In this document: one piece after another, positions 1 to 9,495 of the stretch
How the letters are laid out: each line of letters begins with the position of its first letter
Numbering within the stretch: position 1 is the stretch's first letter
Source of the DNA: Phoronis australis
Lineage: Eukaryota > Phoronida > Phoronidae
Reading direction: 5' to 3'
Length of the DNA: 29,641 nt
Assembly: GCA_002633005.1 (NCBI GenBank)
Contig: NMRA01000699.1
Coordinates: forward strand, 6,670 to 36,310
The notes under the pieces: generated by a model
What the model was told of the DNA's origin: nothing
Databases searched by the model: none
What the model saw: the letters and a program-made list of their open reading frames with translations, nothing else
Made by a program: the position numbers and the translations under genes

Positions 1-623
1 CCCCCCCAACACTAAAACTGCACACATTTAAATCTTGTTTCATCCGTATAATTTTAATTACCGGGGGTAATACTAAACTCAACATTTCCCTACGCTCTTG
101 CTGTTTTATTTTTTTTGCGGCAGAGGTGAAGTAAAGAAACAAAGTGGGTGATTATCATCACCAGAATTTCATCATTAGTATCTTTTGCCAGGTGCTCAAA
201 TTTTCTGAGACTAGGGATTGTCAGATTTGTAAGGTAGAAGTATTTCGCAGGATTTCCTGGTCTGTGGCGTTATTTATACCGGACCAAAATTAAAGAACAG
301 ACCTTTGTTTAAATCAGGAACTGCATGATACACATTTATTAGACGTGCGCAGGCATTGCACTGATCACTTAGAACCATTTTTATGGTTTATTAATATATA
401 GTTAAACCAAGCTGAGGGACTTGAAACCTGATTCCAGGCAATTTTTGGCAGTGGGATTTTCTGAAAAATGCTCGTACAACTGTATGTTGACAACAAAGTT
501 TGGTAGAAATGCACTAGAAACTCTGTCATAGGTTACAGATTCGTCAAAGAGCGTAAATTTGATGAATTCTAGCTTATGATTTCGCCTGTTTCGGAGACCA
601 GGTTTCAACCACTTTTGGGCTAT
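1..623. other. Non-coding stretch, nothing recognised
   Basis: No domain, splice-bounded exon or structured repeat could be recognised. A short open frame on the minus strand (402-608) has no motif and no convincing splice sites. The stretch begins with a run of C and is AT-rich. Confidence 0.5.
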
Positions 624-675
624 AATAAGCGCCCCTTCCTGAAACGGATTTTTCTAAGCGCCCTGGCCGCTTATT
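624..675. repeat. Inverted repeat AATAAGCG/CGCTTATT, MITE-like fragment
   Basis: The 8-nt word AATAAGCG (624-631) recurs as its reverse complement at 668-675, and both copies adjoin GCCC/GGGC runs. A further AAGCGCCC lies between them. Repeated AAGCGCCC words around GCTTATTAGGGCG look like the end of a small non-autonomous DNA element. That reading is an inference, and no target-site duplication was identified. Confidence 0.35.
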
Positions 676-856
676 AGGGCGAACACGGTAATATTTCAGA
701 AGGGCAATACTTAGTATCCTTTATGCACGGGACCCTTTTTGTTACATTAGGAGTGGGATTGGCTCATTATGTACCCTACAGGTTACATAGGACTTTACAA
801 AGCTGGTTGAAGAATTTTGTTTTCGTTATAAACGTTCGTTTCAATGGCTTAAGTTT

Positions 857-890
857 GGAAATGTTAGGACTTTTAAGTCCTAACATTTCC
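857..890. repeat. Perfect palindrome with 16-bp arms
   Basis: The sequence 857-872 is the exact reverse complement of 875-890, with only TT between them. The core is TTAGGACTTTTAAGTCCTAA. The arms can form a tight hairpin or cruciform. The open frame that crosses it on the plus strand (723-938) is probably not coding. Confidence 0.85.
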
Positions 891-1331
891 TTAAAAGGCG
901 GAAATTTAAAAACCATTTGTCCACTTACAAAAATTTAACATTGAAGAATAAAAAAATCCATGTTTTCAAAGAACTTGGTTGCATTTTCATAGTCTACAGT
1001 CGAAAGATTTTGTGCGGCATATATTGTGTAACCTGCTGTTGAATTGCGAGATACATGTAGAGTTTGACTGGTCCAGTTGGTTATTTCTTATGTATTAATG
1101 TAATCTTTATTCGTGTTAAAGGTTTTACCTGCGTTTTATTTATTTGTACACGAATGTGCATTTGTTGAAATCGCTGATACAAATCCTGGCCAATTGTGCG
1201 CATTCTGCTGAGACCAACCGTCTGATCAGGGACAGCGAAGAGTAATTTGATTAATTCGATCACTAGACTATGGGTGAAGTTCCTCGTAAGGACAGGAGTT
1301 CAATGAGTCACTGCCTTTGGAAGAAATTTAG

Positions 1332-1379
1332 CGGACAATTTTCGTCAAAACGGTTACCGGATAGTTTTCATCAAAACGG
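1332..1379. repeat. Short direct repeat, period 26 bp
   Basis: Two 22-nt units (1332-1353 and 1358-1379) match at 18 positions. Both start CGGA and end TCAAAACGG. No function is apparent. Confidence 0.6.
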
Positions 1380-1427
1380 AGAAAAGGAAAATAGATTTGT
1401 GAGGGCGGGATTAAGTAGTAGAGCCTC

Positions 1428-1628
1428 TTAAAAACATTCATCTTCGAAGTGCCTTGAACAAATGTATAAAGTCTTATTGCTGAAACAACTGCCATTCACG
1501 TTGATACAAGAAGTACATGTAAGCTTTTCTTCCCACACCCGATTATGGGGTCTTCGGATGGTATGGAAGCTAATTCCTCTGCATTTCGGGTGTGTGGCCG
1601 AACAACCGGCCACACAGTAGCCGACCAT
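1428..1628 (-). CDS. THAP-type C2CH zinc-finger exon, short or truncated
   Basis: The frame encodes 66 residues with the layout of a THAP DNA-binding domain. C5 and C9 form the first zinc pair (C-x3-C). C57 and H60 form the second, in the motif CSRHFEDECF. The spacing C9-x47-C57 is in the family range, and W32 and the SFH motif near residue 20 sit where the family has conserved residues. The start MVGYC is the usual THAP start, a few residues before the first Cys. The frame stops right after ECF, so the normal C-terminal part of the domain with its AVPTIF-like box is absent. Either the domain continues in another exon through a weak donor, since no good one is visible, or this is a broken copy. 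THAP domains occur in transcription factors and in P-element-type transposases. An in-frame CAG acceptor-like site lies just upstream. Confidence 0.65.
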   Translation of the reverse strand: MVGYCVAGCSATHPKCRGISFHTIRRPHNRVWEEKLTCTSCINVNGSCFSNKTLYICSRHFEDECF

Positions 1629-1915
1629 GATTAGCAGACGACGTACCTGCTGGAAATTGCACCAGAAAATTTAGCCAGGTGTCGCCAGTGAATAATGACG
1701 TGAGGGCTTATGCGTAAGATCACAGATTTTGTCCATTGAAAGTATACGGAGTTGGCGGTCCATGTACTATAGTCTATGGTGACACCTTTTCTTAAAGTCC
1801 TTCTCTCACGCGTTGTTAACCCTTATTACATGGTTATAAGGATCCAAGAAGTACGTACCCCATAACTAATACACGATCCGTACTCGAAAACAGTTTAAAT
1901 GAACGCGCCACTCAC

Positions 1916-1942
1916 GATTCGCACCCGAAGAAACATCGCCAT
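1916..1942 (-). CDS. Possible first coding exon (MAMFLRVRI) ending at a GTGAGT donor
   Basis: An ATG lies inside a YY1-like motif, as in many TATA-less promoters, and starts nine codons that end exactly at a strong GTGAGT donor (1915-1910). The phase is 0. The frame would stay open if joined to the region just upstream of the THAP ATG, which has a CAG acceptor-like site. Natural THAP proteins start at the THAP Met itself, so the link is only a possibility. Confidence 0.3.
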
Positions 1943-1968
1943 TTTGAACTTGCCGCGAACCCGGAAGT
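1934..1968 (-). promoter_or_regulatory. ETS + YY1 promoter-like element
   Basis: On the minus strand an ETS site, ACTTCCGGG (1968-1960), is followed about 15 nt later by AAAATGGCGATG (1945-1934), a YY1-like motif that contains an ATG. ETS plus YY1 close to the start is a common layout of housekeeping TATA-less promoters. It lies about 300 bp upstream of the THAP exon on the same strand. Confidence 0.4.
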
Positions 1969-2825
1969 ACAATTTATTCAGGAACCCCGGTCGAGAAAAC
2001 GCCGTCAGTGCGACTGGAGCAGTGCCTGTACTGTTACCAGCCAGCAAACGGGGATAAAAAAAATCGACAGCGCGCCTTAATTTTGATAAAATCAAACTAC
2101 AGACAATTTTATGGAATTTGCTGATGAAATGTGGCGAATAAATTTTGTCAGAAATTATTTTGCCAGACTCGGGACCGCAGCCTATCGGACCCGGTGCGGA
2201 TCGAGACAAGACACTCATGAACGGTAAAGGCATGCGGTTGCAAGCTGTTTTGTCGAAGTAAAATGGTCAAATGATAAATGCTGCATATATTCAAGGGTAG
2301 TTTCAGACACTTGCATGAAATTACGGGCTGGTTAGTCCTGTGTCACACTGCCGCGGCAGACCTTAGTTAGCCTCAGTCACCAGCTACCAGTGAAGACTAT
2401 AGTCAAAATACAGCTTGTTAGTAGGCCTATACAGCTTTGCGCCAAGACTACCCTTAGGCCTAACTGGTCGCTGGCCACAAACACAAAAAACACGAAAATT
2501 GAACAAAGTTTCTTTTTTGTAGCAACGTTTGTCAAAATGTATCAACGTTAAATCTTCACAAATTACAAAGTAGCCGATTGAACATGCCTTTCAGTTCAGC
2601 AAAAGTCGACATTGTAGGTGCCGCCAGAAATGAGACGAAGTCCAACGGGAATTGTGAGCACATTTATCACTTAATGAGTAACAACTGCGAGGCTGAAATT
2701 TGGTGAACACTGCTAAATCGTGCAGAATAGTAAGTAAAGATATGTCTAACTAAATTTCACCGTAATTTGTTGGCGAAAACAATTTACACAAAGTTTTAAA
2801 CTCGTAACTCATCCCGCTGTCCTCC

Positions 2826-2839
2826 AATATGGCCGACGC
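2826..2839 (+). promoter_or_regulatory. YY1-like motif with embedded ATG
   Basis: CAATATGGCCGACG resembles the YY1 consensus AANATGGCGGC. The ATG opens a frame of only eight codons before TGA, with no strong donor, so a gene start here is weak. Confidence 0.2.
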
Positions 2840-3230
2840 GATCCAAACAAAGTGACCCAAATTTCGCCACAAAACTTGCAATAACTTTACAGTGCTTGCC
2901 CCGATTTTGATACTTTTTCGATTTTTACTGAGTAGAATGTACTACCTTTCCGATGATAGCAAAGTACTTTTTCAAAACGAGGAAAAAAATAAAACCGAAA
3001 AAAAATGGTTCGACCCATATTGGTTCCTAGGTTCGACCCGCCTACGTAAGGAACTAAACACCAATGCTATTTTAACATACTAAGTACGCGTAACATTCCA
3101 AAAAAAAATAACGACCACTAACTACAAACTATAAATACACTACATATGCAAACGAATCACGATATATTACTAATAAAACAAAATAATGAAGACTTTTCGA
3201 GCAAGCCATAGCACATTCAGTTACAAGGAA

Positions 3231-3240
3231 AAAATGGCGG
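3231..3240 (+). promoter_or_regulatory. YY1 consensus AAAATGGCGG
   Basis: This is a perfect match to the YY1 core, followed by CG. The ATG at 3234 opens only eight codons before TGA. No TATA box or clear donor is seen, so this is a candidate binding site only. Confidence 0.25.
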
Positions 3241-3683
3241 CGTTCAGGACAAGTTCCTGAACTGATGAGCCGGAAATGTGGGTACGGAAATAACCGATGA
3301 CAACCGGTAATCATACGCTCAGAGAGAAGGGTCAAATACTGTTAAAAATCGCTTTTGGCAAGAAAGGCGAAAAGAATATAAAGAAAGGGTGTCGAAAATA
3401 AGAATTTATGTAGTAAGTATTTTCGGATACTAGAACCACATGGGCAGTTTGCAACAAGGACTTTAAGCTTGTCCAAACACTGTAAGTCAACGCTCAGATA
3501 AGGCCTCGCTTCTAGTTTTAAAGCGGTTGAGTGTATTATGAATTTGAAAAGTGAAAACCGAAATACCAGCATCTTTAAATAAACTGGACACCGACTAAAT
3601 ATCTTGATTTTACTGACAAAATCACAGCAAGTGTTGCTTTATTGCATCTTGCATTTGCCTCATTTTGTACAGTATTACATCAA

Positions 3684-4246
3684 CTAGAAGGATTATTGTC
3701 ACGACGTGAATGGACTCTGCGCGTGCACATTACTGGAATTGTTTTGGAAAGTTACTGACAGCAACTCGTTTACCAATATTCTTTTAAAGTGTAGGAGAAA
3801 TTACATGTTACTATTTTAATGACCTTCCCACTAATTTACCTCTTCCAGTGCATTATGAACCCCGATTGGGGAATAATTGTAAACACGATTTAAAGTGTGG
3901 TTAACGCTAAGAATCACAGATGTTTTACTTTAAGGACTTCAGAATACAAGATGAAAGAATTGGTCAAACTTTCAGAAAAAAATGCACCTAATGACCCTAA
4001 TGACTAATACCTGTGTACCAAATTTGAAAAGAATAGCTTTTAAAACAAAGATAGAGTGGCATTTTGAAAATTATATGACCTTTGCACCAAACGACCTTTT
4101 CCTGTGTAATATGGACAATGATTATATAACGAATCAAAATTTATATACTGTCAAACATCATATGCTGAATTTAAAGACCGTACCTGCACCCAATTTGGAG
4201 TTATTAAGCCTCAAAGTTGGTCGGAAGAAGAATAAGAAGAACTAGA
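3684..4246 (+). mobile_element. Short unit of a long non-coding repeat (unit A)
   Basis: This unit begins AACTAGAAGGATTATTGTCACG, passes through ACTCTGCGCGTG, and ends in a GAAGAAGAATAAGAAG-type tail. Its left half matches 4240-4580 and its right half (about 4060-4235) matches 5240-5415 almost base for base. It therefore looks like an internally deleted copy of the next unit, placed directly in front of it. The open frame at 3982-4245 recurs only as repeat sequence and is not a gene. Confidence 0.7.
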
Positions 4247-4252
4247 AAGATA

Positions 4253-4271
4253 ATTGTCACGGCGTGACAAT
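4253..4271. repeat. Palindrome ATTGTCACG-G-CGTGACAAT
   Basis: Nine-base arms are perfectly complementary around a single G, at the 5' end of repeat unit B. The corresponding place in unit A reads ATTGTCACGACGTGAATGG, with a decayed right arm. Confidence 0.75.
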
Positions 4272-4679
4272 AACGGACTCTGCGCGTGCGTATTACTGGA
4301 ATTATTATGGGAAGTTACTGACAGCAACCCCTTTACCAATATGAAAAGGAATTCTTTAAAATTGTAGGAGAAATTACATATTTATTTTTTGATGACCTTT
4401 CCACTAATTGACCTCTTCTGGTGCATTATGAGCCCCGATGAGGGAGTAATTGTTAACTCGATTAAAAGTGTGGTTAATGCTAATAATCACAGATGTTTTA
4501 TTTTAAGCACTTCAGAATAAAAGATGAATCAAGTGGTCAAATTTTCAGAAGAAAAATGCTCCTAATGACCCCATGGGTGCACCAAATGACCTGGAAATTT
4601 AGAATTCATACTCAATCGCACTTAGTAAACAGATACCTAATTCTGAAGTCTCTAGCTCAAAATTTTAGTTTGCACTCAA

Positions 4680-4692
4680 TGACCTTTGACCT
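4680..4692 (+). promoter_or_regulatory. Perfect DR1 nuclear-receptor site in the repeat
   Basis: TGACCTTTGACCT is two AGGTCA half-sites on the minus strand spaced by one base. This is the DR1 site bound by HNF4, RXR and COUP-type receptors. It lies inside the repeat and recurs at 5111-5123. Confidence 0.6.
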
Positions 4693-5110
4693 ATTTTTCT
4701 TATTGGTTAGGCCTATTCCGAAGTAAAGTAGGGTATTTAATTGGAAAGTTGACTTACACCAGCGTGCTCAAATTGAAAAGAATTCCTTGAAAACGTAAGA
4801 GATATAACATTTTGAACGTTACATGACCTTTGCACTAATTGTGCTTATCCGGTGCAATTTAAGTATCTTTAGGAGAATTATTGCAAAGCCCATGAAAAAC
4901 GTGTTTAACGCTGTGAATCACAGTTGTCTAACGGTTGACACATCAGAATACTTGCTGATTGAAAAGGTCAAATTTTCAGAAGAAAAATGCACCTAATGAC
5001 CACATGTTTGCACTAAATGACCTGAAACTTTGGATTCCGATTTGATTTACCTGTGGCAATCAGACCAGTCAATTTGAAGTGTCTAGCTTATAATTTTTGT
5101 TTGCACCTAA

Positions 5111-5123
5111 TGACCTTTGACCT
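5111..5123 (+). promoter_or_regulatory. Second perfect DR1 site in the repeat
   Basis: The same 13-mer as at 4680 occurs in the homologous context (TTGCACCTAATGACC...). Related imperfect words, ATGACCTTTGCACC, occur near 4076 and 5257. Confidence 0.6.
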
Positions 5124-5403
5124 ATTTCACCTGATTGGATGACCTGATTACTTAGAAAAGTAATTTTTTGAATTGTCATGTTGACTTATACCTGTGCACG
5201 GAATTAAAAAAAAGATAGCTTTATAACTGAAGGAGTAGTAGCATTTTGAAAATTATATGACCTTTGCACCAAACGACCTCTTCCGGTGCAATATGGTATA
5301 TGATTATATACCCAATCAAAATTTATATACTGTCAAAAGTCATATGCTGAATTTAAAGACCGTACCTGCACCCAATTTGGAGTTATTAAGCCTCAAAGTT
5401 GGT

Positions 5404-5520
5404 CGGAAGAAGAATAAGAATAATAAGAAGAAGAATAAAGTTGAAGAAAACCCAGTAACAACAGTACTTACACGCGCAGAGTAATAAGAATAAGAAGAAT
5501 AAGAAGATTATTATTGAAGA
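5404..5520 (+). repeat. AAG/AAT-rich microsatellite tract
   Basis: Interrupted GAAGAA and AATAAG triplets run through the 3' part of the long repeat unit and flank a first, incomplete copy of the terminal hairpin module (5437-5487). Confidence 0.7.
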
Positions 5521-5537
5521 AAACCCAGAAACAACAG

Positions 5538-5563
5538 TACTCTGCGCTTACACGCGCAGAGTA
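5538..5563. repeat. Terminal GC hairpin of the repeat
   Basis: TACTCTGCGC (5538-5547) pairs perfectly with GCGCAGAGTA (5554-5563) around the loop TTACAC. A damaged copy of the same module lies about 75 bp upstream. CTGA follows near 5571. Confidence 0.8.
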
Positions 5564-5579
5564 ATAACAACTGAAATCA

Positions 5580-8500
5580 CTGAGGCAACCCAACAGATTG
5601 CACACTGTTCGAGTGAAGATGAAATCTGGAGTATTCCTGGACGTCGCTGATTGTCAACTTCACTTTCTCCCTAATTTGACCAATTCCCAGCGCGGTTTAA
5701 GGCAGCCAAGGGTGAAAAGAAATACCATGCTGTGGTGTCCGCCAGCCTTCCTCCCTAAACTGCGTATCCTTCTTCATCGCCTGTGCAATTCTTGCGGGGT
5801 CTGATTTATTGTTCTACTTTTTGGAAAACGACAGTTAGTTTGTAGAACCTCGCAGAGCCCAGCCACTACAAAGTTGTGACTGCCCCTGAGTGATCCATTG
5901 ATTTTAGCTGAGATAGTTCATTTGACCCATGGCCCGTATCATGTAAAACGACCCTAAGGACAGAACGTCCACCCCGAAAAACAATGTGGGTAATTGATTT
6001 ATTTTTGCCAGTTTGAACGGATTACTTTGGACTTAGCATATTGTGATCCTAAATGTCGACATACTGGGACCCGTAAAACATAGCGACACGCAATGAATTA
6101 CACAACTCACTGACTGTCAAGGGAAAAGAAATTGCGACATGCAGGTTGTCAGTTGAAATTGAAATTTAGATGGCTATGAGTACAGCATTCGTCACTGTAT
6201 GCATATGGAAAGCGCTTCCTGTAATGAACCAAAAAGAAGACGTGTGAAAATAATAATGGTTTTTCAAAAGTGAATGTCAATGACATATTGCATTTTCGGC
6301 TTGAAAGACGTGGGCACTAGATGCACATATTCTCGGACTAAACTTATAACTAAAAAAGACACTACTAGTAAGTGTACTGAAAAGCTCTAGGCTAGCCTTA
6401 ATTCCAACAACGGCGACAGGACAGGTATACAATTTGACTCAAGCCTTTTCATCAGTTCTTTTACAGCGATGCAGGAATACTGAATTTCACCAGTGGAAAC
6501 GATAAAAAGCTCTGCCTCGCTACAGTTCCGAAAAGTATTACATTGTCCTAATACGTGCATGGTGACTCAGTTTGTGAATTTCCTGAAATATTACAAGAAC
6601 CAGTTACATGTACAGCACTTCTACTGAAGGGTATTAGAATAATAACCATTGTTTCTAGTGATACTAATTGGTTCTCAAATCAGGTATCTATAAACTGACT
6701 GGCTATTACTGTCAAATGCTATCATCATGTGATAAATTCAAATTCAACTAACTACAAAGTAGTAGGCTACCCACCAGATCCAACGGGACAGATTACATGC
6801 ATTGTGTTAAAGTGGCAGTAAGTCGTCTTCATTTCAACTAGCATTCCCACTTCATACTTGGCACGCGAGCTACTGCGTATGAAATGGGTGTTTGCACAGT
6901 CTACATGGTTTCCATAGAATTCCAAGATGAGCCCGTTGTCTTGCCCTTGTCATTTTGCCATTTGCGAATTGTCCGACTCTCTTCAAAATCCGATGTCATT
7001 CAGATTGTAGGTGCGATAACTTCGTACTTATTTTATGGCCCACCAAGATTTCACACATGTGTACAGGATATTTTGTTGTCGTCCCACACACTTCATCATA
7101 ATATTTATAACTGCAAGTCATGATCGTTGGCCATTTTGCCACCAATAAAGTGACACTGTTTCTGGATACTGGGTTCATGAAAAACGTGGAATTTAACTGA
7201 AAATGGAAAAATAACTTCAAAAAGCGCCTTAATTAATGACGCTTAACTATACATTAATAAAACAAATTTTGAATAAAAACTATGCACTTAACTGGTGTTA
7301 TAGTGTTCCAAACAGGTATCGGTATGGAAGGTAATTTGCACTGAGGCGGTTGTCACTATCTTACAAATTCTATAAGAAAATGCTCTCCATCAGAAGATTG
7401 TATTGTACTAATCAACTTAAGCAAAATAGAAACGTGTAAATGTTTGGTGTTGATCAGTGCTGTGCCAGCTGAGATATACGGAGTCAAAATGTGGGAAAAT
7501 TGCAATAGCTTGTTAACCTCTGACCCCTCTATACTTTAAGCCTGAAATTGTTAACTTAGCGTCAAAGTTAATGTATAATGTTTAACATCTTGATGAAGCC
7601 AAAAACTTGATTTATTTAAAAATTACAAACAAATACATGTAATTATCTTGTGCACCGCTGCTTTCCATTATGCATTGCAAATAAGTCATTTTCAGTGCGT
7701 GCAAAGCGTGGTTTACCCCAAAAATAGAAAGTGCCTGATTTCTCACCCTGAAACAAACTGAAATGAGATTGGACTTTACTGTTTTGTTTATCATCCCAAC
7801 GGAAATTAAAACGCATAGTGTGGTTCAAATCCGTGACATTGGGTTTATCACCCCTCTGGGCATTTTTGCCTGCTGGGAACCGTACTTCACTCTTAAATAC
7901 AGTTGTACTACTGTAACTTTAAGACTGTATTGTTTTGAACCATGTCCTAGTTACCGTTACATAATAGTGTTATTCGGTTACGTTGCTCCAACCATAGACT
8001 ACAAGTGGAATTGGTTAGTCAGGAGGAAGTGGAATATCAAAATAGATTATGTTTGATTTGCAATGATGATCTTGTAGAGGAAGAATACCGCTTCTTGTTG
8101 ACTTGCAAGTGATATTGTGAACTTAGGTCACGTTTTATGAAAAAGTTCCATCGAAGCTCCCATCTCACGAATCCTGTATAAGCCTGCTAGCTAATGCAGT
8201 TACTAAATACTTGTATTTTGCCCTTAAAAGAAGAGAACTAAATGGGTTGACTGCGGGTGCAAATGTGCCAGATTAATTTTTGATTATTTTAATTTTGCCA
8301 GATGACTTTAATACATGTACAAATAAGTTGATGATATAATTATATTTTTGTAATCCCTCCCTGGTTGGTTTTTCTTCCAAAATATAGAGTTTTATTACAT
8401 GCAGTTGAAAAATCCTACTTTTTATATACGAATTAGAATGAAAGCCAATAAATATGGTTTGAGATAACTTCAAGTATGTAAGTAGCGACACCAGTGCTAC

Positions 8501-8990
8501 TACATGTATGTATATTTAACCGAACAAATGAACTTAGTGACGATTACCAATAAATTCGGCGTTCGAGAAAATAAAAATAATTCGACATCAAAATGCAACG
8601 TACATAACAGTAGGAGTGCTCCGATGGTCCCACCTATCACTAAAGATACGTCTATGTCGTCCGGACAAAAGGGTGTGAAATTGGAAAGATGGGTGTGGCT
8701 GACCTGGTGCCGTTCTGGGGATATGGTCCGGCCAGTCTTGTTGAAAACTCTGGGGTGTTATTACATATAGTTTGAGGAAGTCAGACTTTCTGTCTCCAAG
8801 ACACTGTGCCTTTTTCACGGGGGTCCCCAAAAGGACAGTTTTGGGGAAACTGTTTGTAATGAATGGTAAAATGGGAAGCGGTAGGCCTACTAGCAACGCT
8901 GTTTCTAAAAATGTCTCCAGATGGTTGGCTGAGCGTGTGAGTGTCACGGGTCATCGGCTGCGTAATTGCAAAGGAAAGCCGTCACTCTGG
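5580..8990. other. Non-coding stretch without recognised genes
   Basis: Several short open frames are present (5598-5804, 6884-7123, 7643-7828, 7763-8056, 8504-8770), but none shows a known domain or a pair of good splice sites. Overlapping frames on both strands at 8504-9080 suggest an old GC-richer repeat. The stretch holds four TACATGTA palindromes (6605, 7634, 8312, 8501) and one TAGGCCTA (8882). Confidence 0.4.
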
Positions 8991-9002
8991 TGGAAATATC
9001 CA

Positions 9003-9008
9003 TTTATT
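9003..9008 (-). terminator. Candidate polyadenylation signal AATAAA
   Basis: This is the first AATAAA on the minus strand after the stop codon at 9341, about 330 nt downstream. It would give a 3' UTR of about 350 nt for the secreted cysteine-rich gene. Confidence 0.4.
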
Positions 9009-9340
9009 CATGAACATGTAAGTGAAATGCAGAACGGTACACTGTACATGAGTACACGTGAAATATTATCTCTACTTTGAATCTTCAATGTTGATTTCTT
9101 TACGCTTTAAATCCATAGAGGCCGGCAAACTGAAAGAAGCAAGAAACAATGACCAGAGCAGGTTTTAAGCGACAACCGAAATTTGGTTTTTAGAAATACA
9201 AGACATGTTATATCAAATAAGTCTTTGAAATTAAAATAAATGTGTAAGTTGCAGTTACAAAACGAAATGTTTTAAGCATTTCTCTAGGCAGCATTTTTTC
9301 TAAACAGGTTTTCGAAACTTCTAAGCCAACGTACTCCACC

Positions 9341-9495
9341 TTAAATGTATCCGTTTGCTTTACAAGAAAAACAACACGACTTGCGGGTTGATTCGTAGTC
9401 GCAGTTGAGTGGGGAATCCTCTATCATGAAGTTTGCGCAGTTTACGATGTCTCCGAAAACCGTTGAAAATGTTGCGTCTGGGTCGTCCTGGCAAT
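9341..9495 (-). CDS. Exon 3: second six-Cys ShKT/PLAC-like domain and stop
   Basis: The acceptor (CATCTTTCAG) is strong and the exon opens in phase 1. The domain runs from CQDD to CCFSC, with six Cys in the same order as exon 2. Coding ends in KANGYI followed by TAA (9343-9341). The DD after the first Cys and the Phe before the second Cys fit ShKT-type domains. Confidence 0.8.

Larger units (their letters stand above)
4247..5575 (+). mobile_element. Long unit of the same non-coding repeat (unit B), Helitron- or Helentron-like 3' end
   Basis: The unit starts with GATAATTGTCACG and ACTCTGCGCGTG. Its interior is a chain of diverged sub-repeats rich in AATGACC and TGACCTTTG words; the AGAAAAATGC[AT]CCTAATGACC block recurs at about 3980, 4550 and 4985. 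It ends in an AAG/AAT-rich tract and a GC hairpin. The 5' word ACTCTGCGCGTG is inverted inside the 3' hairpin. The hairpin is followed after about 10 nt by CTGA, which fits the CTRR end of Helitrons. The inverted subterminal word and internal microsatellite would also fit a Helentron-type non-autonomous element. No transposase is encoded, so the class remains an inference. Confidence 0.55.

Noticed and set aside
3982-5484. Two similar plus-strand frames (3982-4245 and 5257-5484) that look like paralogous proteins
   Set aside because: They are homologous parts of the non-coding repeat, Lys/Asn-rich at the microsatellite, and no known domain is present.
7815-7835. GGTTCAAATCC, a perfect tRNA B-box
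   Set aside because: No A-box lies at the right distance and no cloverleaf can be drawn.
8504-9080. Overlapping frames on both strands (88, 102 and 119 residues)
   Set aside because: All three frames overlap, none has a domain or splice pair, and the region partly overlaps the likely 3' UTR of the cysteine-rich gene.
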